A DNA stretch of 64,000 nt, from NCBI RefSeq assembly GCF_018224615.1, contig NZ_JAGTUK010000003.1, positions 544,339 to 608,338 on the forward strand, in the 5' to 3' direction. The position numbers and the translations under genes were made by a program. The stretch comes from Microbacterium paraoxydans. GTDB lineage: Bacteria > Actinomycetota > Actinomycetes > Actinomycetales > Microbacteriaceae. The stretch's first letter is position 1; every line of letters begins with the position of its first letter. Below, piece by piece: positions 1-11,849 of the stretch. Below the pieces are notes generated by a model. That model searched no databases. It saw nothing but the letters and a program-made list of their open reading frames with translations, and was not told where the DNA came from.

Positions 1-1154
1 TTCGCCAGGCGACTGATCTCGCCGGTCCACCACTTGCGCGCCGTGGCCGGGGTGGCGCCCGCGGCGATCGTCGCCTCCACGACCTCGAGGAGGCCGCCGT
101 TGCGCACGTCCTGGAACTCGAGCGGGGTGAAGCCCCACTCCGCCATCAGCCGACGACGACGAGCCACGGGCTGCTCCGGCAGCGCCGCGCGCAGCTCCTC
201 GATCAGCTCCGCTGCGGGCTGCACCGGAAGGAGATCGGGTTCGGGGAAGTAGCGATAGTCGTCCGCGTCGGACTTCGGACGGCCGGGCGACGTGGTGCCG
301 GTGTCCTCATGCCAATGACGGGTCTCCTGGATGATCGTGCCACCGTCGGCCAGGATCTGCGCCTGACGCTGGATCTCGTACCGAACGGCACGTTCGACGG
401 AACGCATCGAGTTGACGTTCTTCGTCTCGGTGCGCGTGCCGAGCTTCTCCTGGCCGCGCGGACGCAGGGACACGTTCGCGTCGCACCGAAGGTTGCCGCG
501 TTCGAGACGGGCCTCCGAGATTCCCAGACCGCGCACGATGTCACGGATCGCGGCGACATACGCCTTCGCCACCTCGGGTGCACGATGCTCCGTTCCGAAG
601 ATCGTCTTCGTGACGATCTCGACCAGCGGCACGCCCGCGCGGTTGTAGTCGACCAGCGAGTACTCGGCGCCCTGGATGCGCCCGGTCGAGCCACCCATGT
701 GCGTGAGCTTGCCCGCGTCCTCTTCCATGTGCGCCCGCTCGATCGGGATCGTCACGATCGTGCCGTCCTCGAGCTCGACCTCGACCGAGCCCTCGAACGC
801 GATCGGCTCGTCGTACTGCGAGATCTGGTAGTTCTTGCCGAGGTCGGGGTAGAAGTAGTTCTTCCTGGCGAAGCGGCTCGACTCCGCGATCGAGCAGCCC
901 AGCGCGAGACCGAGGCTGATCGACGAACGCACGGCCGTCTCGTTCACGACCGGCAGCGAGCCGGGCAGCCCCAGATCGACCGGGGCGATGAGCGTGTTGG
1001 GCTCAGCCGCGTGGTACGCCTCGTTCGCGGGGTTGGGTGCGTCGGAGAACATCTTGGTGTTGGTGTTGAGCTCGACGTGGACCTCGAACCCGAGGACGGG
1101 CTCGAACAGCTCGAGGGCCTTGTCGAAGTCCATCAGCTTGGCTGCGGCGGCCAT
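1..1154 (-). CDS. gatB: Asp-tRNA(Asn)/Glu-tRNA(Gln) amidotransferase subunit B, 3' end outside window
   Basis: GatB holds the misacylated Glu-tRNA(Gln) or Asp-tRNA(Asn) for ATP-dependent amidation. It is the indirect route to Gln-tRNA/Asn-tRNA in most Actinobacteria. From ATG at 1154 the frame is open to the window edge, giving 384 codons of a protein usually near 500 aa. The N-terminus reads into the conserved [10 protein letters not shown] region, and the GatB signature [11 protein letters not shown] lies near residues 155-170. The missing part is the C-terminal helical/YqeY-like tail. The start ATG overlaps the gatA stop by one base (TGATG), so gatA and gatB are translationally coupled. 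Identity is not in doubt. Confidence 0.97.
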   Translation of the reverse strand, partial: MAAAAKLMDFDKALELFEPVLGFEVHVELNTNTKMFSDAPNPANEAYHAAEPNTLIAPVDLGLPGSLPVVNETAVRSSISLGLALGCSIAESSRFARKNYFYPDLGKNYQISQYDEPIAFEGSVEVELEDGTIVTIPIERAHMEEDAGKLTHMGGSTGRIQGAEYSLVDYNRAGVPLVEIVTKTIFGTEHRAPEVAKAYVAAIRDIVRGLGISEARLERGNLRCDANVSLRPRGQEKLGTRTETKNVNSMRSVERAVRYEIQRQAQILADGGTIIQETRHWHEDTGTTSPGRPKSDADDYRYFPEPDLLPVQPAAELIEELRAALPEQPVARRRRLMAEWGFTPLEFQDVRNGGLLEVVEATIAAGATPATARKWWTGEISRLA

Positions 1155-2671
1155 CAGCGGTTCCCTCCTGCGAGCTCGGGTGCACGGGTGAGGAGCGGCG
1201 CTCCCCACGAATCGACGAGAAGCGTCTCCAGTGCGGCGCCCACGCGGTACAGACGCGCGTCCTCCCTCGCCGGGGCCAGGAACTGGATGCCGACGGGCAG
1301 ACCGTCGTCGTCGGACAGGCCGCTCGGGATCGAGATGCCGGGGACACCTGCGAGGTTCGCCGGAATCGTGGTGATGTCGTTGAGGTACATCTGCAGCGGG
1401 TCGTCGATCTTCTCGCCGAGCTTGAACGCCGTGGTCGGCGCGGACGGCGTGGCGATCACGTCGACCGATCCGAAGGCCGCGGCGAAGTCCTGCTGGATCA
1501 GCGTGCGGACCTTCTGCGCGCTGCCGTAGTACGCGTCGTAGTACCCGGCCGACAGCGCGTACGTGCCGAGGATGATGCGCCGCTTGACCTCGTCCCCGAA
1601 GCCGGCGTCGCGCGTGGCGGACATCACGTCCTCGACGGTCGGGTTGCCGTCGGGCGTCACACGCAGTCCGAAGCGCACCGAGTCGAACTTCGCGAGGTTG
1701 CTCGAGGCCTCCGCCGGGAGGATCAGGTAGTACGCCGCCACGCCGTACTCGAAGTGCGGGGCGTCGATCTCCACGATCTCCGCTCCCTGTGCCTCCAGGA
1801 GCGCCAGCGCGCTGCGGAACGAGGCCGCCACCCCGGGCTGGAAACCGCTGTCGGGGAGCTCGCGGATCACGCCGACGCGCAAGCCCTTCAGCCCGTCGCC
1901 ACGCGCACCCTGACGAGCGGCCTCGGCGAACGACGGCCACCGCTCGTCGAGCGAGGTGGAGTCCTTCGGGTCGTGCCCGCCGATCGCGTCGTGCAGCAGT
2001 CCGGCGTCGAGCACCGTGCGGGTGACGGGGCCGACCTGGTCGAGGCTCGACGCGAGGGCGATCGCGCCATAGCGGCTGACACCGCCGTACGTGGGCTTGA
2101 CGCCGACCGTTCCGGTCACGTGCGCGGGCTGACGGATCGAGCCGCCCGTGTCGGAGCCCAGTGCCAGTGGGGCCTCGAACGCCGCGACTGCCGCGGCCGA
2201 ACCACCGCCCGAGCCGCCCGGGATGCGGTCGAGATCCCACGGGTTGCGCGTCGGGCCGTACGCGGAGTGCTCGGTGGACGAACCCATCGCGAACTCGTCC
2301 ATGTTGGTCTTGCCGAGAGGAACGAGGCCCGCCGCGCGCGAGCGTGCCACGACGGTCGCGTCGTAGGGCGAACGGTACCCCTCGAGGATGCGCGAACCGC
2401 TCGTGGTCGGCTGGTCGGTCGTGACGAGCACGTCCTTGATCGCGAGCGGGACACCTGCGATCGGACCGAGTTCCTCCCCCGCCGCACGGCGGGCGTCGAC
2501 GTCGGCAGCCGCAGCAAGCGCGTGCTCGTTGACGTGGAGGAACGCGTGCACGTCCCCGTCGACCGCGGCGATGCGGTCGAGGTGCGCCTGTGTGGCCTCG
2601 ACACTGGAGACCTCGCGCGCGGCGAGCTTGTCGGCGAGCTCCGCCGCGGTCAGCCGGATGATGTCGCTCAC
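1154..2671 (-). CDS. gatA: Asp-tRNA(Asn)/Glu-tRNA(Gln) amidotransferase subunit A
   Basis: GatA is the glutaminase subunit of GatCAB; it releases ammonia from glutamine for transamidation. It is 505 aa, about normal for the family. The amidase-signature Ser-cis-Ser-Lys triad is visible as Lys79 (PLAIKD), Ser154 in the GSGGGSAA loop and Ser178 in SDTGGSIR, the same spacing as characterised GatA. The start ATG at 2671 overlaps the gatC stop (ATGA). Operon order is gatC-gatA-gatB. Confidence 0.98.
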   Translation of the reverse strand: MSDIIRLTAAELADKLAAREVSSVEATQAHLDRIAAVDGDVHAFLHVNEHALAAAADVDARRAAGEELGPIAGVPLAIKDVLVTTDQPTTSGSRILEGYRSPYDATVVARSRAAGLVPLGKTNMDEFAMGSSTEHSAYGPTRNPWDLDRIPGGSGGGSAAAVAAFEAPLALGSDTGGSIRQPAHVTGTVGVKPTYGGVSRYGAIALASSLDQVGPVTRTVLDAGLLHDAIGGHDPKDSTSLDERWPSFAEAARQGARGDGLKGLRVGVIRELPDSGFQPGVAASFRSALALLEAQGAEIVEIDAPHFEYGVAAYYLILPAEASSNLAKFDSVRFGLRVTPDGNPTVEDVMSATRDAGFGDEVKRRIILGTYALSAGYYDAYYGSAQKVRTLIQQDFAAAFGSVDVIATPSAPTTAFKLGEKIDDPLQMYLNDITTIPANLAGVPGISIPSGLSDDDGLPVGIQFLAPAREDARLYRVGAALETLLVDSWGAPLLTRAPELAGGNR

Positions 2672-2967
2672 TGCTCTTCTCCCAGGATCGCGGTCACCCG
2701 GAAACGGCCGTCCGCGGCGTCCGGGGCGTTCTGCAGCACCTGCTCGTGCGTGAGCGTCTGCCCGACGACGTCGGGACGGAACACGTTGCTCAGCGGAATC
2801 GGATGGCTCGTGGCGACGACATCGGCCGTGGCCACCTCCGACACCTTGGCGATGTTGTCGACGATGGCATCGAGCTGGCCCGTGAGCCGCGTCACCTCGT
2901 CGTCGTTCAGCTGGATGCGCGCGAGCACGCCGAGATGGCGCACAAGATCAGGGGTGATTTCAGACAC
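2668..2967 (-). CDS. gatC: Asp-tRNA(Asn)/Glu-tRNA(Gln) amidotransferase subunit C
   Basis: This is a 99-aa belt subunit that wraps GatA and GatB and stabilises the complex. It has the usual N-terminal pattern ([19 protein letters not shown]) and the C-terminal [12 protein letters not shown] segment. It begins with GTG at 2967, with no good Shine-Dalgarno. A -10-like TAGACT ends six bases upstream, so the gatCAB mRNA is probably leaderless. It is first in the operon and overlaps gatA by 4 bases. Confidence 0.97.
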   Translation of the reverse strand: MSEITPDLVRHLGVLARIQLNDDEVTRLTGQLDAIVDNIAKVSEVATADVVATSHPIPLSNVFRPDVVGQTLTHEQVLQNAPDAADGRFRVTAILGEEQ

Positions 2968-2973
2968 GCCCCC

Positions 2974-2979
2974 AGTCTA
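2974..2979 (-). promoter_or_regulatory. -10 element for leaderless gatC
   Basis: TAGACT on the minus strand is followed by six bases and then the GTG of gatC. No convincing -35 was recognised. The identical hexamer and spacing recur before ligA and mnmA. Confidence 0.5.
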
Positions 2980-3019
2980 GTTGGGGTGCCGTCGCCCGCT
3001 CGGTCCGCCGCGGCCCGCC

Positions 3020-3025
3020 TAAGCT
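3020..3025 (+). promoter_or_regulatory. -10 element for leaderless acyl-CoA ligase gene
   Basis: TAAGCT is followed by six bases (GGGCGC) and the GTG start at 3032. There is no Shine-Dalgarno, which fits a leaderless transcript. Confidence 0.5.
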
Positions 3026-3031
3026 GGGCGC

Positions 3032-4732
3032 GTGAGCACGTTCCAGCCTCCTCGCCCGTGGACCGCCAGCTACGCAGACGGCGTCCCGGAGGATCTCGCC
3101 CCCGTCACCGGCTCTCTCGTCGACATCGTCGCGGCGTCCGCACGCGACTACCCCGACGCTCCCGCGCTCCAGTTCTTCGGGCGGGAGACCACCTATGCGC
3201 AGCTGCAGGACGCGATCGACCGCGCGGCCGCCGGTCTCCGCGACCTCGGTGTGCGCGCCGGCGATCCCGTCGCGATCGTGCTGCCCAACTGCCCGCAGCA
3301 CATCGTCGCGTTCTACGCGGTGCTGCGCCTCGGCGCGGTCGTCGTCGAGCACAACCCGCTGTACACCCCGCGCGAGCTGCGCAAGCAGTTCGAGGATCAT
3401 GGCGCCAAGCACGCGATCGTCTGGAACAAGGTCGTCGCCACGGTGCAGGACTTCCCCGCCGACCTCGCGGTCACGAACCTCGTCTCCGTGGATGTGACCC
3501 GCGCGATGCCCGCGCTCACCCGCTTCGCCCTGCGGCTGCCGGTCGCGAAGGCGCGCGAGTCCAGGGCCGCGCTGACCGAGCGGGTCCGCGGCACCGTGGT
3601 GTGGGAGTCGCTCGTGGCGTCCGACCCGCTCCCCGCGTCGCACCCTCGACCGGGCACAGACGACCTCGCGATCATCCAGTACACGTCGGGCACCACCGGC
3701 ACGCCGAAGGGGGCGGCGCTGACGCACCGCAACCTGCTCGCGAACGCGGCGCAGGCGAGGGCATGGGTGCCGTCGATCCAGCGCGGCAAGGGCTGCGTGG
3801 TCTACGCCGTGCTGCCGATGTTCCACGCCTACGGGCTGACGCTGTGCCTCACGTTCGCGATGTCGATGGGCGCGCGACTCGTGCTGTTCCCCAAGTTCGA
3901 CCCGGATCTCGTGCTCGACGTCATCAAGAAGCACCCCGCGACCTTCCTCCCGCTCGTGCCACCGATCGCCGACCGGCTGCTCGCGGCGGCACAGGCCAAG
4001 GGGGTCTCTCTGGACGGCATCGAGGTCGCGATCTCCGGCGCGATGGCGCTGCCGCACGAGTTGGTCGTGCCTTTCGAGGCCGCCACGCACGGCTACCTGG
4101 TCGAGGGCTACGGCCTGAGCGAGTGCTCGCCGGTGCTGATGGCGAACCCCGTGGCGGACAACCGCGTGCCCGGCACGGTCGGCCTTCCGCTGCCCGGCAC
4201 CGAATGCCGCGTCGTCGATCCCGAGAACCCGACGCAGGACGTGCCGGCAGGCTCGGCGGGCGAGCTGGTGGTCCGCGGCCCGCAGGTGTTCGGCGGCTAC
4301 TACGGGAAGCCGGAGGAGACCGAGGCCGTGTTCGTCGACGGCTGGTATCGGACGGGAGACATCGTCACGATCGACGAGGCCGGGTTCGTGCGCATCGTCG
4401 ACCGCATCAAGGAACTGATCATCACGGGCGGCTTCAACGTCGCCCCCACCGAGGTCGAGAACGCGCTGCGCCAGCACCCCGCGGTGGCGGACGCCGCCGT
4501 CGTCGGCCTGCCGAGCGAGCACTCCGGCGAGGAGGTCGTAGCCGCGATCGTCATCGACGGCGGCGCCGACGTGGACGTGGAGGCCATCCGGGCCTACGCC
4601 CGCAGCATCCTCACGCCCTATAAGGTGCCGCGTCGGGTTTTCGTGGTGGACGAGCTGCCGAAGTCGCTGATCGGCAAGGTGCTGCGGCGCCAGGTCAAGG
4701 AGAAGCTGCTCGCGCTCACCACCGGCGCCTGA
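3032..4732 (+). CDS. Long-chain fatty acid--CoA ligase (AMP-binding)
   Basis: This 566-aa ANL-superfamily adenylating enzyme activates a carboxylic acid to acyl-AMP and then acyl-CoA. The P-loop YTSGTTGTPKG is near residue 219, the adenine-binding GYGLSECSP near 360, the A5/A7 region WYRTGDI near 435, and the catalytic lysine is in the C-terminal PKSLIGKVLRR. Length and motifs fit FadD-type fatty-acyl-CoA ligases, but chain length cannot be read from sequence. The GTG start is supported by the -10 hexamer six bases upstream. It is divergent from gatC with a 64-bp gap and not in an obvious operon. Confidence 0.9.
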   Translation: MSTFQPPRPWTASYADGVPEDLAPVTGSLVDIVAASARDYPDAPALQFFGRETTYAQLQDAIDRAAAGLRDLGVRAGDPVAIVLPNCPQHIVAFYAVLRLGAVVVEHNPLYTPRELRKQFEDHGAKHAIVWNKVVATVQDFPADLAVTNLVSVDVTRAMPALTRFALRLPVAKARESRAALTERVRGTVVWESLVASDPLPASHPRPGTDDLAIIQYTSGTTGTPKGAALTHRNLLANAAQARAWVPSIQRGKGCVVYAVLPMFHAYGLTLCLTFAMSMGARLVLFPKFDPDLVLDVIKKHPATFLPLVPPIADRLLAAAQAKGVSLDGIEVAISGAMALPHELVVPFEAATHGYLVEGYGLSECSPVLMANPVADNRVPGTVGLPLPGTECRVVDPENPTQDVPAGSAGELVVRGPQVFGGYYGKPEETEAVFVDGWYRTGDIVTIDEAGFVRIVDRIKELIITGGFNVAPTEVENALRQHPAVADAAVVGLPSEHSGEEVVAAIVIDGGADVDVEAIRAYARSILTPYKVPRRVFVVDELPKSLIGKVLRRQVKEKLLALTTGA

Positions 4733-4765
4733 GAGCGGGCACCGGCACGCACGACGGCGGCGCGC

Positions 4766-4771
4766 TACCCT
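4766..4771 (+). promoter_or_regulatory. -10 element for leaderless DEAD-box helicase gene
   Basis: TACCCT is followed by six bases and the GTG at 4778. Confidence 0.45.
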
Positions 4772-4777
4772 TGGGAA

Positions 4778-6628
4778 GTGACCCCTGAAGACGCAGTGCC
4801 GACCGACGCCCCCGACGAGTCCCCCGCAACCCCCGGATTCGAGGAGCTCGGCATCACCGGGCCCGTCCTCAAGGCCATCCGGGACCTCGGCTACGAGACC
4901 CCCTCCCCGATCCAGGCCGCGACCATCCCGACCCTGCTGTCCGGGCGTGACGTCGTCGGCATGGCGCAGACCGGCACCGGCAAGACCGCGGCCTTCGCCC
5001 TCCCCGTGCTGGAACGCCTCGACACCGCGCAGAAGACTCCGCAGGCGCTCGTGCTCGCCCCCACGCGCGAGCTTGCGCTGCAGGTCTGCGAGGCGTTCGA
5101 GTCGTACGCCTCACGCATGAAGGGCGTCCACGTGCTGCCCGTCTACGGAGGCCAGGGCTACGGCGTGCAGCTGTCGGCACTGCGCCGCGGCGTGCACGTG
5201 GTCGTCGGCACCCCGGGCCGCATCATGGACCACCTCGCGAAGGGCACGCTCGACCTCTCTGAGCTGCAGTACCTCGTGCTCGACGAGGCGGACGAGATGC
5301 TGAAGATGGGCTTCGCGGAGGACGTCGAGCAGATTCTCGCGCAGACGCCGGAGGAGAAGCAGGTCGCGCTGTTCTCGGCCACGATGCCCGCGCAGATCCG
5401 CCGCCTCGCGCAGCAGTACCTCCGTGACCCGGAGGAGATCACGGTCAAGTCGAAGACCGCGACCAACACGAACATCACCCAGCGGTACCTCGTCGTCTCC
5501 TACGCGCAGAAGGTCGACGCCCTCACCCGCATCCTCGAGGTGGAGAACTTCGACGGCATGATCGTGTTCGTCCGCACCAAGAACGAGACCGAGACGCTCG
5601 CCGAGAAGCTCCGCGCCCGCGGGTACTCCGCCGCCGCCATCAACGGCGACGTACCGCAGGTGCAGCGCGAACGCAGCGTCAACCAGCTCAAGGACGGCAA
5701 GCTCGACATCCTCGTCGCCACCGACGTCGCCGCGCGCGGACTCGACGTGGAGCGCATCAGCCACGTCATCAACTTCGATATCCCGACCGACACCGAGTCG
5801 TACGTGCACCGCATCGGACGCACAGGCCGGGCCGGACGCACGGGCGACGCGATCAGCTTCATCACCCCGCGCGAGCGTTACCTGCTCAAGCACATCGAGA
5901 AGGCCACGCGTCAGACCCCGACCCAGATGCAGCTGCCGACCACCGAAGACGTCAACACGACGCGCCTCGCCCGTTTCGACGACGCCATCACCACCGCGCT
6001 GTCCGAGACCGCCCGCATCGACGCGTTCCGCGACATCATCGACCACTACGTTCGTCACCACGACGTGCCGGAGAGCGACGTGGCTGCGGCTCTCGCCGTG
6101 GTCGCCCAGGGTGACAGGCCGCTCCTGCTCGACCCCGCCGACGACCCCCTCGCGAAAGCCGTCGCCGCCGACAACCGCCCGCCGCGCGAGCGTCCGACGC
6201 GGGACACGCGCGAGACACGCGAGCCGCGGGAGCGCCGCGGGCGCGGCGACTACGCCGCCTACCGCATCGAGGTCGGACGACGCCACCGCGTGGAGCCCCG
6301 GCAGATCGTCGGCGCGCTCGCGAACGAGGGCGGCCTCGGCCGTGACGACTTCGGTGCCATCAACATCCGGCCCGACTTCTCGATCGTCGAGCTCCCGGCG
6401 AACCTCGACCCCGCCGTGCTCAAGAAGCTTCGCGACACCCGCATCTCCGGGCGGCTCATCGAGATCACGCCCGACCGTGGCCCTGGCGCACGTCGGGGCG
6501 CACCGCGCGACCGTGGGAACGACGACGCCGGTCGCGGTTACCGGGGCGACCGTCGGGACCGCGACGACCGCAGCAGCCGTGGCCCGCGCGAGGACAAGCC
6601 GTTCCGGAAGCCCCGCCACAAGAACTGA
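4778..6628 (+). CDS. DEAD-box ATP-dependent RNA helicase (DeaD/CsdA type)
   Basis: This 616-aa RNA helicase is probably involved in ribosome assembly or cold-related RNA remodelling. In order: Q motif (FEELGITGPVLKAIRDLGYETPSPIQ, residues 21-46), Walker A AQTGTGKT (63-70), DEAD near 169, SAT near 200, then RecA-2 motifs ending HRIGRTGRAGR near 348. Residues ~490-565 form a DbpA-type RNA-binding domain, and the tail (~570-616) is rich in Arg, Gly and Asp. The start GTG follows the -10 hexamer by six bases. The next gene begins 2 bases after the stop. Confidence 0.94.
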   Translation: MTPEDAVPTDAPDESPATPGFEELGITGPVLKAIRDLGYETPSPIQAATIPTLLSGRDVVGMAQTGTGKTAAFALPVLERLDTAQKTPQALVLAPTRELALQVCEAFESYASRMKGVHVLPVYGGQGYGVQLSALRRGVHVVVGTPGRIMDHLAKGTLDLSELQYLVLDEADEMLKMGFAEDVEQILAQTPEEKQVALFSATMPAQIRRLAQQYLRDPEEITVKSKTATNTNITQRYLVVSYAQKVDALTRILEVENFDGMIVFVRTKNETETLAEKLRARGYSAAAINGDVPQVQRERSVNQLKDGKLDILVATDVAARGLDVERISHVINFDIPTDTESYVHRIGRTGRAGRTGDAISFITPRERYLLKHIEKATRQTPTQMQLPTTEDVNTTRLARFDDAITTALSETARIDAFRDIIDHYVRHHDVPESDVAAALAVVAQGDRPLLLDPADDPLAKAVAADNRPPRERPTRDTRETREPRERRGRGDYAAYRIEVGRRHRVEPRQIVGALANEGGLGRDDFGAINIRPDFSIVELPANLDPAVLKKLRDTRISGRLIEITPDRGPGARRGAPRDRGNDDAGRGYRGDRRDRDDRSSRGPREDKPFRKPRHKN

Positions 6629-6630
6629 TC

Positions 6631-7092
6631 ATGCGCATCGACCGCGCCGGCCGCGGAGACGTCGCCGGACTCGCCCTGCTCAAGTGGCGAGATGTTCCGG
6701 ATGAGCTGACGACGGGACGGTCGTTCGACGACTTCGCGGCCGAGCTCGCCGCCTGGTGGGACGCTCACGACACGACGCACAGCGCGTTCGTGGCGAGGGC
6801 CGACGACGGCGAGCTCGTCGGCGTCGCGTGGGTCGCGATCCTCCCCCGCGTACCGCGCCCCGGCGCCGCGCACCGGGTCTCCGCGGACCTGCAGAGCGTG
6901 TTCGTGCTGCCGGAGCACCGAGGCGACGGTATCGGCACGGCGCTGGTCGCCGCGGCATGCGCGCACGCGGTGTCGCTCGGCGCCGGGCGCGTCACCGTGC
7001 ACTCGAGCGAACAGGCCGTGCCGCTCTACCGCGGGCTCGGTTTCGCGGACTCGCCACGTCTGCTGCAGTTCCTCCCACCCACGGACACCTGA
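6631..7092 (+). CDS. GNAT family N-acetyltransferase
   Basis: This 153-aa single-domain GNAT transfers an acyl group from acyl-CoA to an unknown amine. Motif A, with the CoA pyrophosphate loop, is VFVLPEHRGDGIGTALV near residues 90-106. Motif B (AVPLYRGLGF) is near 130. It starts 2 bases after the helicase stop and is probably co-transcribed with it. Substrate unknown. Confidence 0.88.
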   Translation: MRIDRAGRGDVAGLALLKWRDVPDELTTGRSFDDFAAELAAWWDAHDTTHSAFVARADDGELVGVAWVAILPRVPRPGAAHRVSADLQSVFVLPEHRGDGIGTALVAAACAHAVSLGAGRVTVHSSEQAVPLYRGLGFADSPRLLQFLPPTDT

Positions 7093-7108
7093 GCCGCAGG
7101 CGGCCGGT

Positions 7109-9436
<2,328 letters not shown>

Positions 9437-9462
9437 GGAGCGGCCACCGACATCCGCGGGGA

Positions 9463-10560
9463 TCAGACGCCGACCGGAACCGCCGAAACCGTGGTGTCGA
9501 TCGTGAACTGGCCGAGCACTCGCGTGCCCACGTACAGCACCGCCGTCTGCCCCGGGGCGACTCCGTCGAGCGGCTCGTCCGGCATCACGCGTACGCCATC
9601 GCGGCTCACGGTCGCCGTGGCCGGGACCGGCTCAGCGTGAGCGCGGATCTGGACGTCGCACGCGAACGAGGGATCGACCGGTGCCGCACCGGCCCAGCTG
9701 AACCGCTCGCCCGCGATCTCGGCGATCGCGAGCGCCTCCTTCGGCCCGACGACCACCGTGTTCGACACCGGCCGCACCTCCAGCACGAACCGGGGCTTGC
9801 CATCCGCCGCCGGCACACCGAGCTTGAGCCCCCTGCGCTGCCCGACCGTGAACGCATGCGCGCCCTCGTGCTCACCGACCACCGCGCCGCTGCGGTCGAC
9901 GATCTCGCCCGTCTCCGCGCCGACCTTCTCGGCCAGCCACCCGCGGGTGTCGCCGTCGGGGATGAAGCAGATGTCGTGGCTGTCCGGCTTCTGCGCCACC
10001 GTCAGCCCGCGGGCCGCGGCTTCCGCGCGCACCACCGCCTTGGACGGTGTCGTGCCGAGCGGGAAGTAGGTGTGTGCGAGCTGCTCGGCCGTGAGCACGC
10101 CGAGCACGTACGACTGGTCTTTGGCGTTGTCGGATGCGCGGTGGAGCTCCCGACCGCCGGGCCCGTCGATCAGCGTCGCGTAGTGGCCGGTGCACACGGC
10201 GTCGAAGCCCAGCTCGATCGCCCGCTCCAGAAGCGCGGCGAACTTGATCTTCTCGTTGCACCGCATGCACGGGTTGGGCGTGCGGCCGGCGCGGTACTCG
10301 GAGATGAAGTCGTCGATCACGTCGTCGCGGAACCGCTCGGAGAAATCCCAGACGTAGAACGGGATACCCAGCAGGTCGGCGGCGCGACGGGCGTCCAGGG
10401 CATCCTCGATGGTGCAGCAGCCGCGGCTGCCGGTGCGGAGCGTGCCGCCGGCCCTGGACAGCGCGAGGTGCACGCCGACCACGTCGTGACCGGCCTCGAC
10501 CGCCCTCGCCGCGGCGACGGCGGAGTCGACACCGCCGCTCATCGCCGCAAGAATCCGCAT
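9463..10560 (-). CDS. mnmA: tRNA-specific 2-thiouridylase MnmA
   Basis: MnmA thiolates U34 of Glu, Gln and Lys tRNAs. It is 365 aa. The PP-loop SGGVDS is at residues 8-13. The first catalytic/disulfide Cys region is CMRC (98-101) and the active-site persulfide Cys is Cys198 in DICFIPDG. The C-terminal beta-barrel is complete. The neighbouring cysteine desulfurase, just upstream and co-oriented, is the expected sulfur donor. A TAGACT six bases before the ATG indicates a leaderless transcript of its own. Confidence 0.97.
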   Translation of the reverse strand: MRILAAMSGGVDSAVAAARAVEAGHDVVGVHLALSRAGGTLRTGSRGCCTIEDALDARRAADLLGIPFYVWDFSERFRDDVIDDFISEYRAGRTPNPCMRCNEKIKFAALLERAIELGFDAVCTGHYATLIDGPGGRELHRASDNAKDQSYVLGVLTAEQLAHTYFPLGTTPSKAVVRAEAAARGLTVAQKPDSHDICFIPDGDTRGWLAEKVGAETGEIVDRSGAVVGEHEGAHAFTVGQRRGLKLGVPAADGKPRFVLEVRPVSNTVVVGPKEALAIAEIAGERFSWAGAAPVDPSFACDVQIRAHAEPVPATATVSRDGVRVMPDEPLDGVAPGQTAVLYVGTRVLGQFTIDTTVSAVPVGV

Positions 10561-10566
10561 GTGTCC

Positions 10567-10572
10567 AGTCTA
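10567..10572 (-). promoter_or_regulatory. -10 element for leaderless mnmA
   Basis: TAGACT (minus strand) is followed by GGACAC and the mnmA ATG. It falls between the desulfurase stop codon and mnmA. Confidence 0.45.
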
Positions 10573-11745
10573 CGAGCGCGCGGCTGAGCCGGCCCCGGAT
10601 GCTCGCGAATATGCCTCGGCGATGACCGACAGCACGGCCTCCACGTCCTCCTCCATGGAGGTGCGCCCGAGCGAGAAGCGCAACACGCTGCGGGCATCGC
10701 GCTCGGACCTGCCCATCGCCATCACCACATGCGAGGGTTCCGCGACCCCCGCCTGGCAGGCGGACCCGGTGGACACCGACACCCCGGCGACGTCGAGGAG
10801 GAAGAGCAGGCTCTCCCCCACGGCTCCACGGAAGAGCAGGTGGGCGTTGCCCGGGAGGCGGTCGTGCGGGTCGCCCAGCAGCTCGGCCGCGGGGACGCGC
10901 TCGCGGATGCCCGCCACGAGTCGGTCGCGCAGGACGCGCAACCGCCGGTTCTCGGCGTCGCGCTCCCCCTCGGCCAGCTCGACCGCGGTGGCCAGCGCCG
11001 CGGCACCCGGAACGTCCTGCGTGCCGGCGCGGAGCCCACGCTGCTGGCCGCCTCCGCGCAGGAGCGGGGCGAGCCGCGCGGACCGGGCGACGACGAGCGC
11101 TCCCGTCCCCACCGGCGCGCCGACCTTATGGCCCGCGATGCTCAACGCGACGAGCCCGCCGTGGCCCACCGCTCCCCCGCGCAGCGTCCGGAACGACAGG
11201 GGCACGTGGCCGAGCGCCGCGACCGCATCGAGGTGAAGCGGCACGAGGGCGTCGGCCGACTCCGCCGCGAGCGTCGCCACGTCGTTGATCGTCCCCGCCT
11301 CGTTGTTGGCCACCAGAGCGGTCGCGAGCGCGGACCCGGGCAGCGCGGCGGCGAAGCCGTCACGGTCGATGCGGCCCTCCGCCGAAATCGGCACCGCCCG
11401 CACCTCGGCCCCCTCGTCCGCGAGCGCCGCGACCGTGTCCATCGTGGCGTGATGCTCTCCGTCCGGCAGCACGATCGCGGACGTTCCCTCTGCTCGCGCG
11501 CGCCACAGTCCCTGCAGGGCGAGGTTGATCGACTCGGTGCCGCCCGAGGTGAACACGACCTCGATCGGGTCGGCGTCGAGCACGGCGGCGACCCGCTCCC
11601 GCGACTCCTCCAGCAGGCGCCGCGCGTCCTGACCCGAGCCGTGGGTCGAGGAGGCGTTGCCGACGACGGTCGCGGCCTCGAGCCAGGCGTCGCGGGCCTC
11701 CGCGCGCAGAGGCGTCGTCGCCGCGTGGTCGAGGTAGTGCCGCAT
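10570..11745 (-). CDS. Cysteine desulfurase (NifS/IscS-like, class V aminotransferase)
   Basis: This 391-aa PLP enzyme takes sulfur from cysteine to an enzyme persulfide. It has an N-terminal YLDHAATTPL, PLP lysine Lys207 in IAGHKVG, and catalytic Cys330 in the STGSACQAG loop. No Fe-S scaffold gene lies beside it. Adjacency to mnmA suggests it mainly supplies sulfur for tRNA 2-thiouridine, though supply to Fe-S clusters cannot be excluded. GAGAAT ends six bases before its ATG. Confidence 0.94.
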   Translation of the reverse strand: MRHYLDHAATTPLRAEARDAWLEAATVVGNASSTHGSGQDARRLLEESRERVAAVLDADPIEVVFTSGGTESINLALQGLWRARAEGTSAIVLPDGEHHATMDTVAALADEGAEVRAVPISAEGRIDRDGFAAALPGSALATALVANNEAGTINDVATLAAESADALVPLHLDAVAALGHVPLSFRTLRGGAVGHGGLVALSIAGHKVGAPVGTGALVVARSARLAPLLRGGGQQRGLRAGTQDVPGAAALATAVELAEGERDAENRRLRVLRDRLVAGIRERVPAAELLGDPHDRLPGNAHLLFRGAVGESLLFLLDVAGVSVSTGSACQAGVAEPSHVVMAMGRSERDARSVLRFSLGRTSMEEDVEAVLSVIAEAYSRASGAGSAARS

Positions 11746-11751
11746 GCAACG

Positions 11752-11757
11752 ATTCTC
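11752..11757 (-). promoter_or_regulatory. -10 element for leaderless cysteine desulfurase gene
   Basis: GAGAAT (minus strand) is followed by CGTTGC and the ATG at 11745. Confidence 0.4.
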
Positions 11758-11837
11758 CCCCGATCCGCGACCGCTCGGACGCGCGACGACGCGCGAGACC
11801 GGGTCCGCCCTGACATGAGACGGAAATGCAACACGCC

Positions 11838-11843
11838 TAGGGT
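11838..11843 (+). promoter_or_regulatory. -10 element for leaderless glgX
   Basis: TAGGGT is followed by GTATGC and the ATG at 11850. There is no Shine-Dalgarno in this position. Confidence 0.5.
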
Positions 11844-11849
11844 GTATGC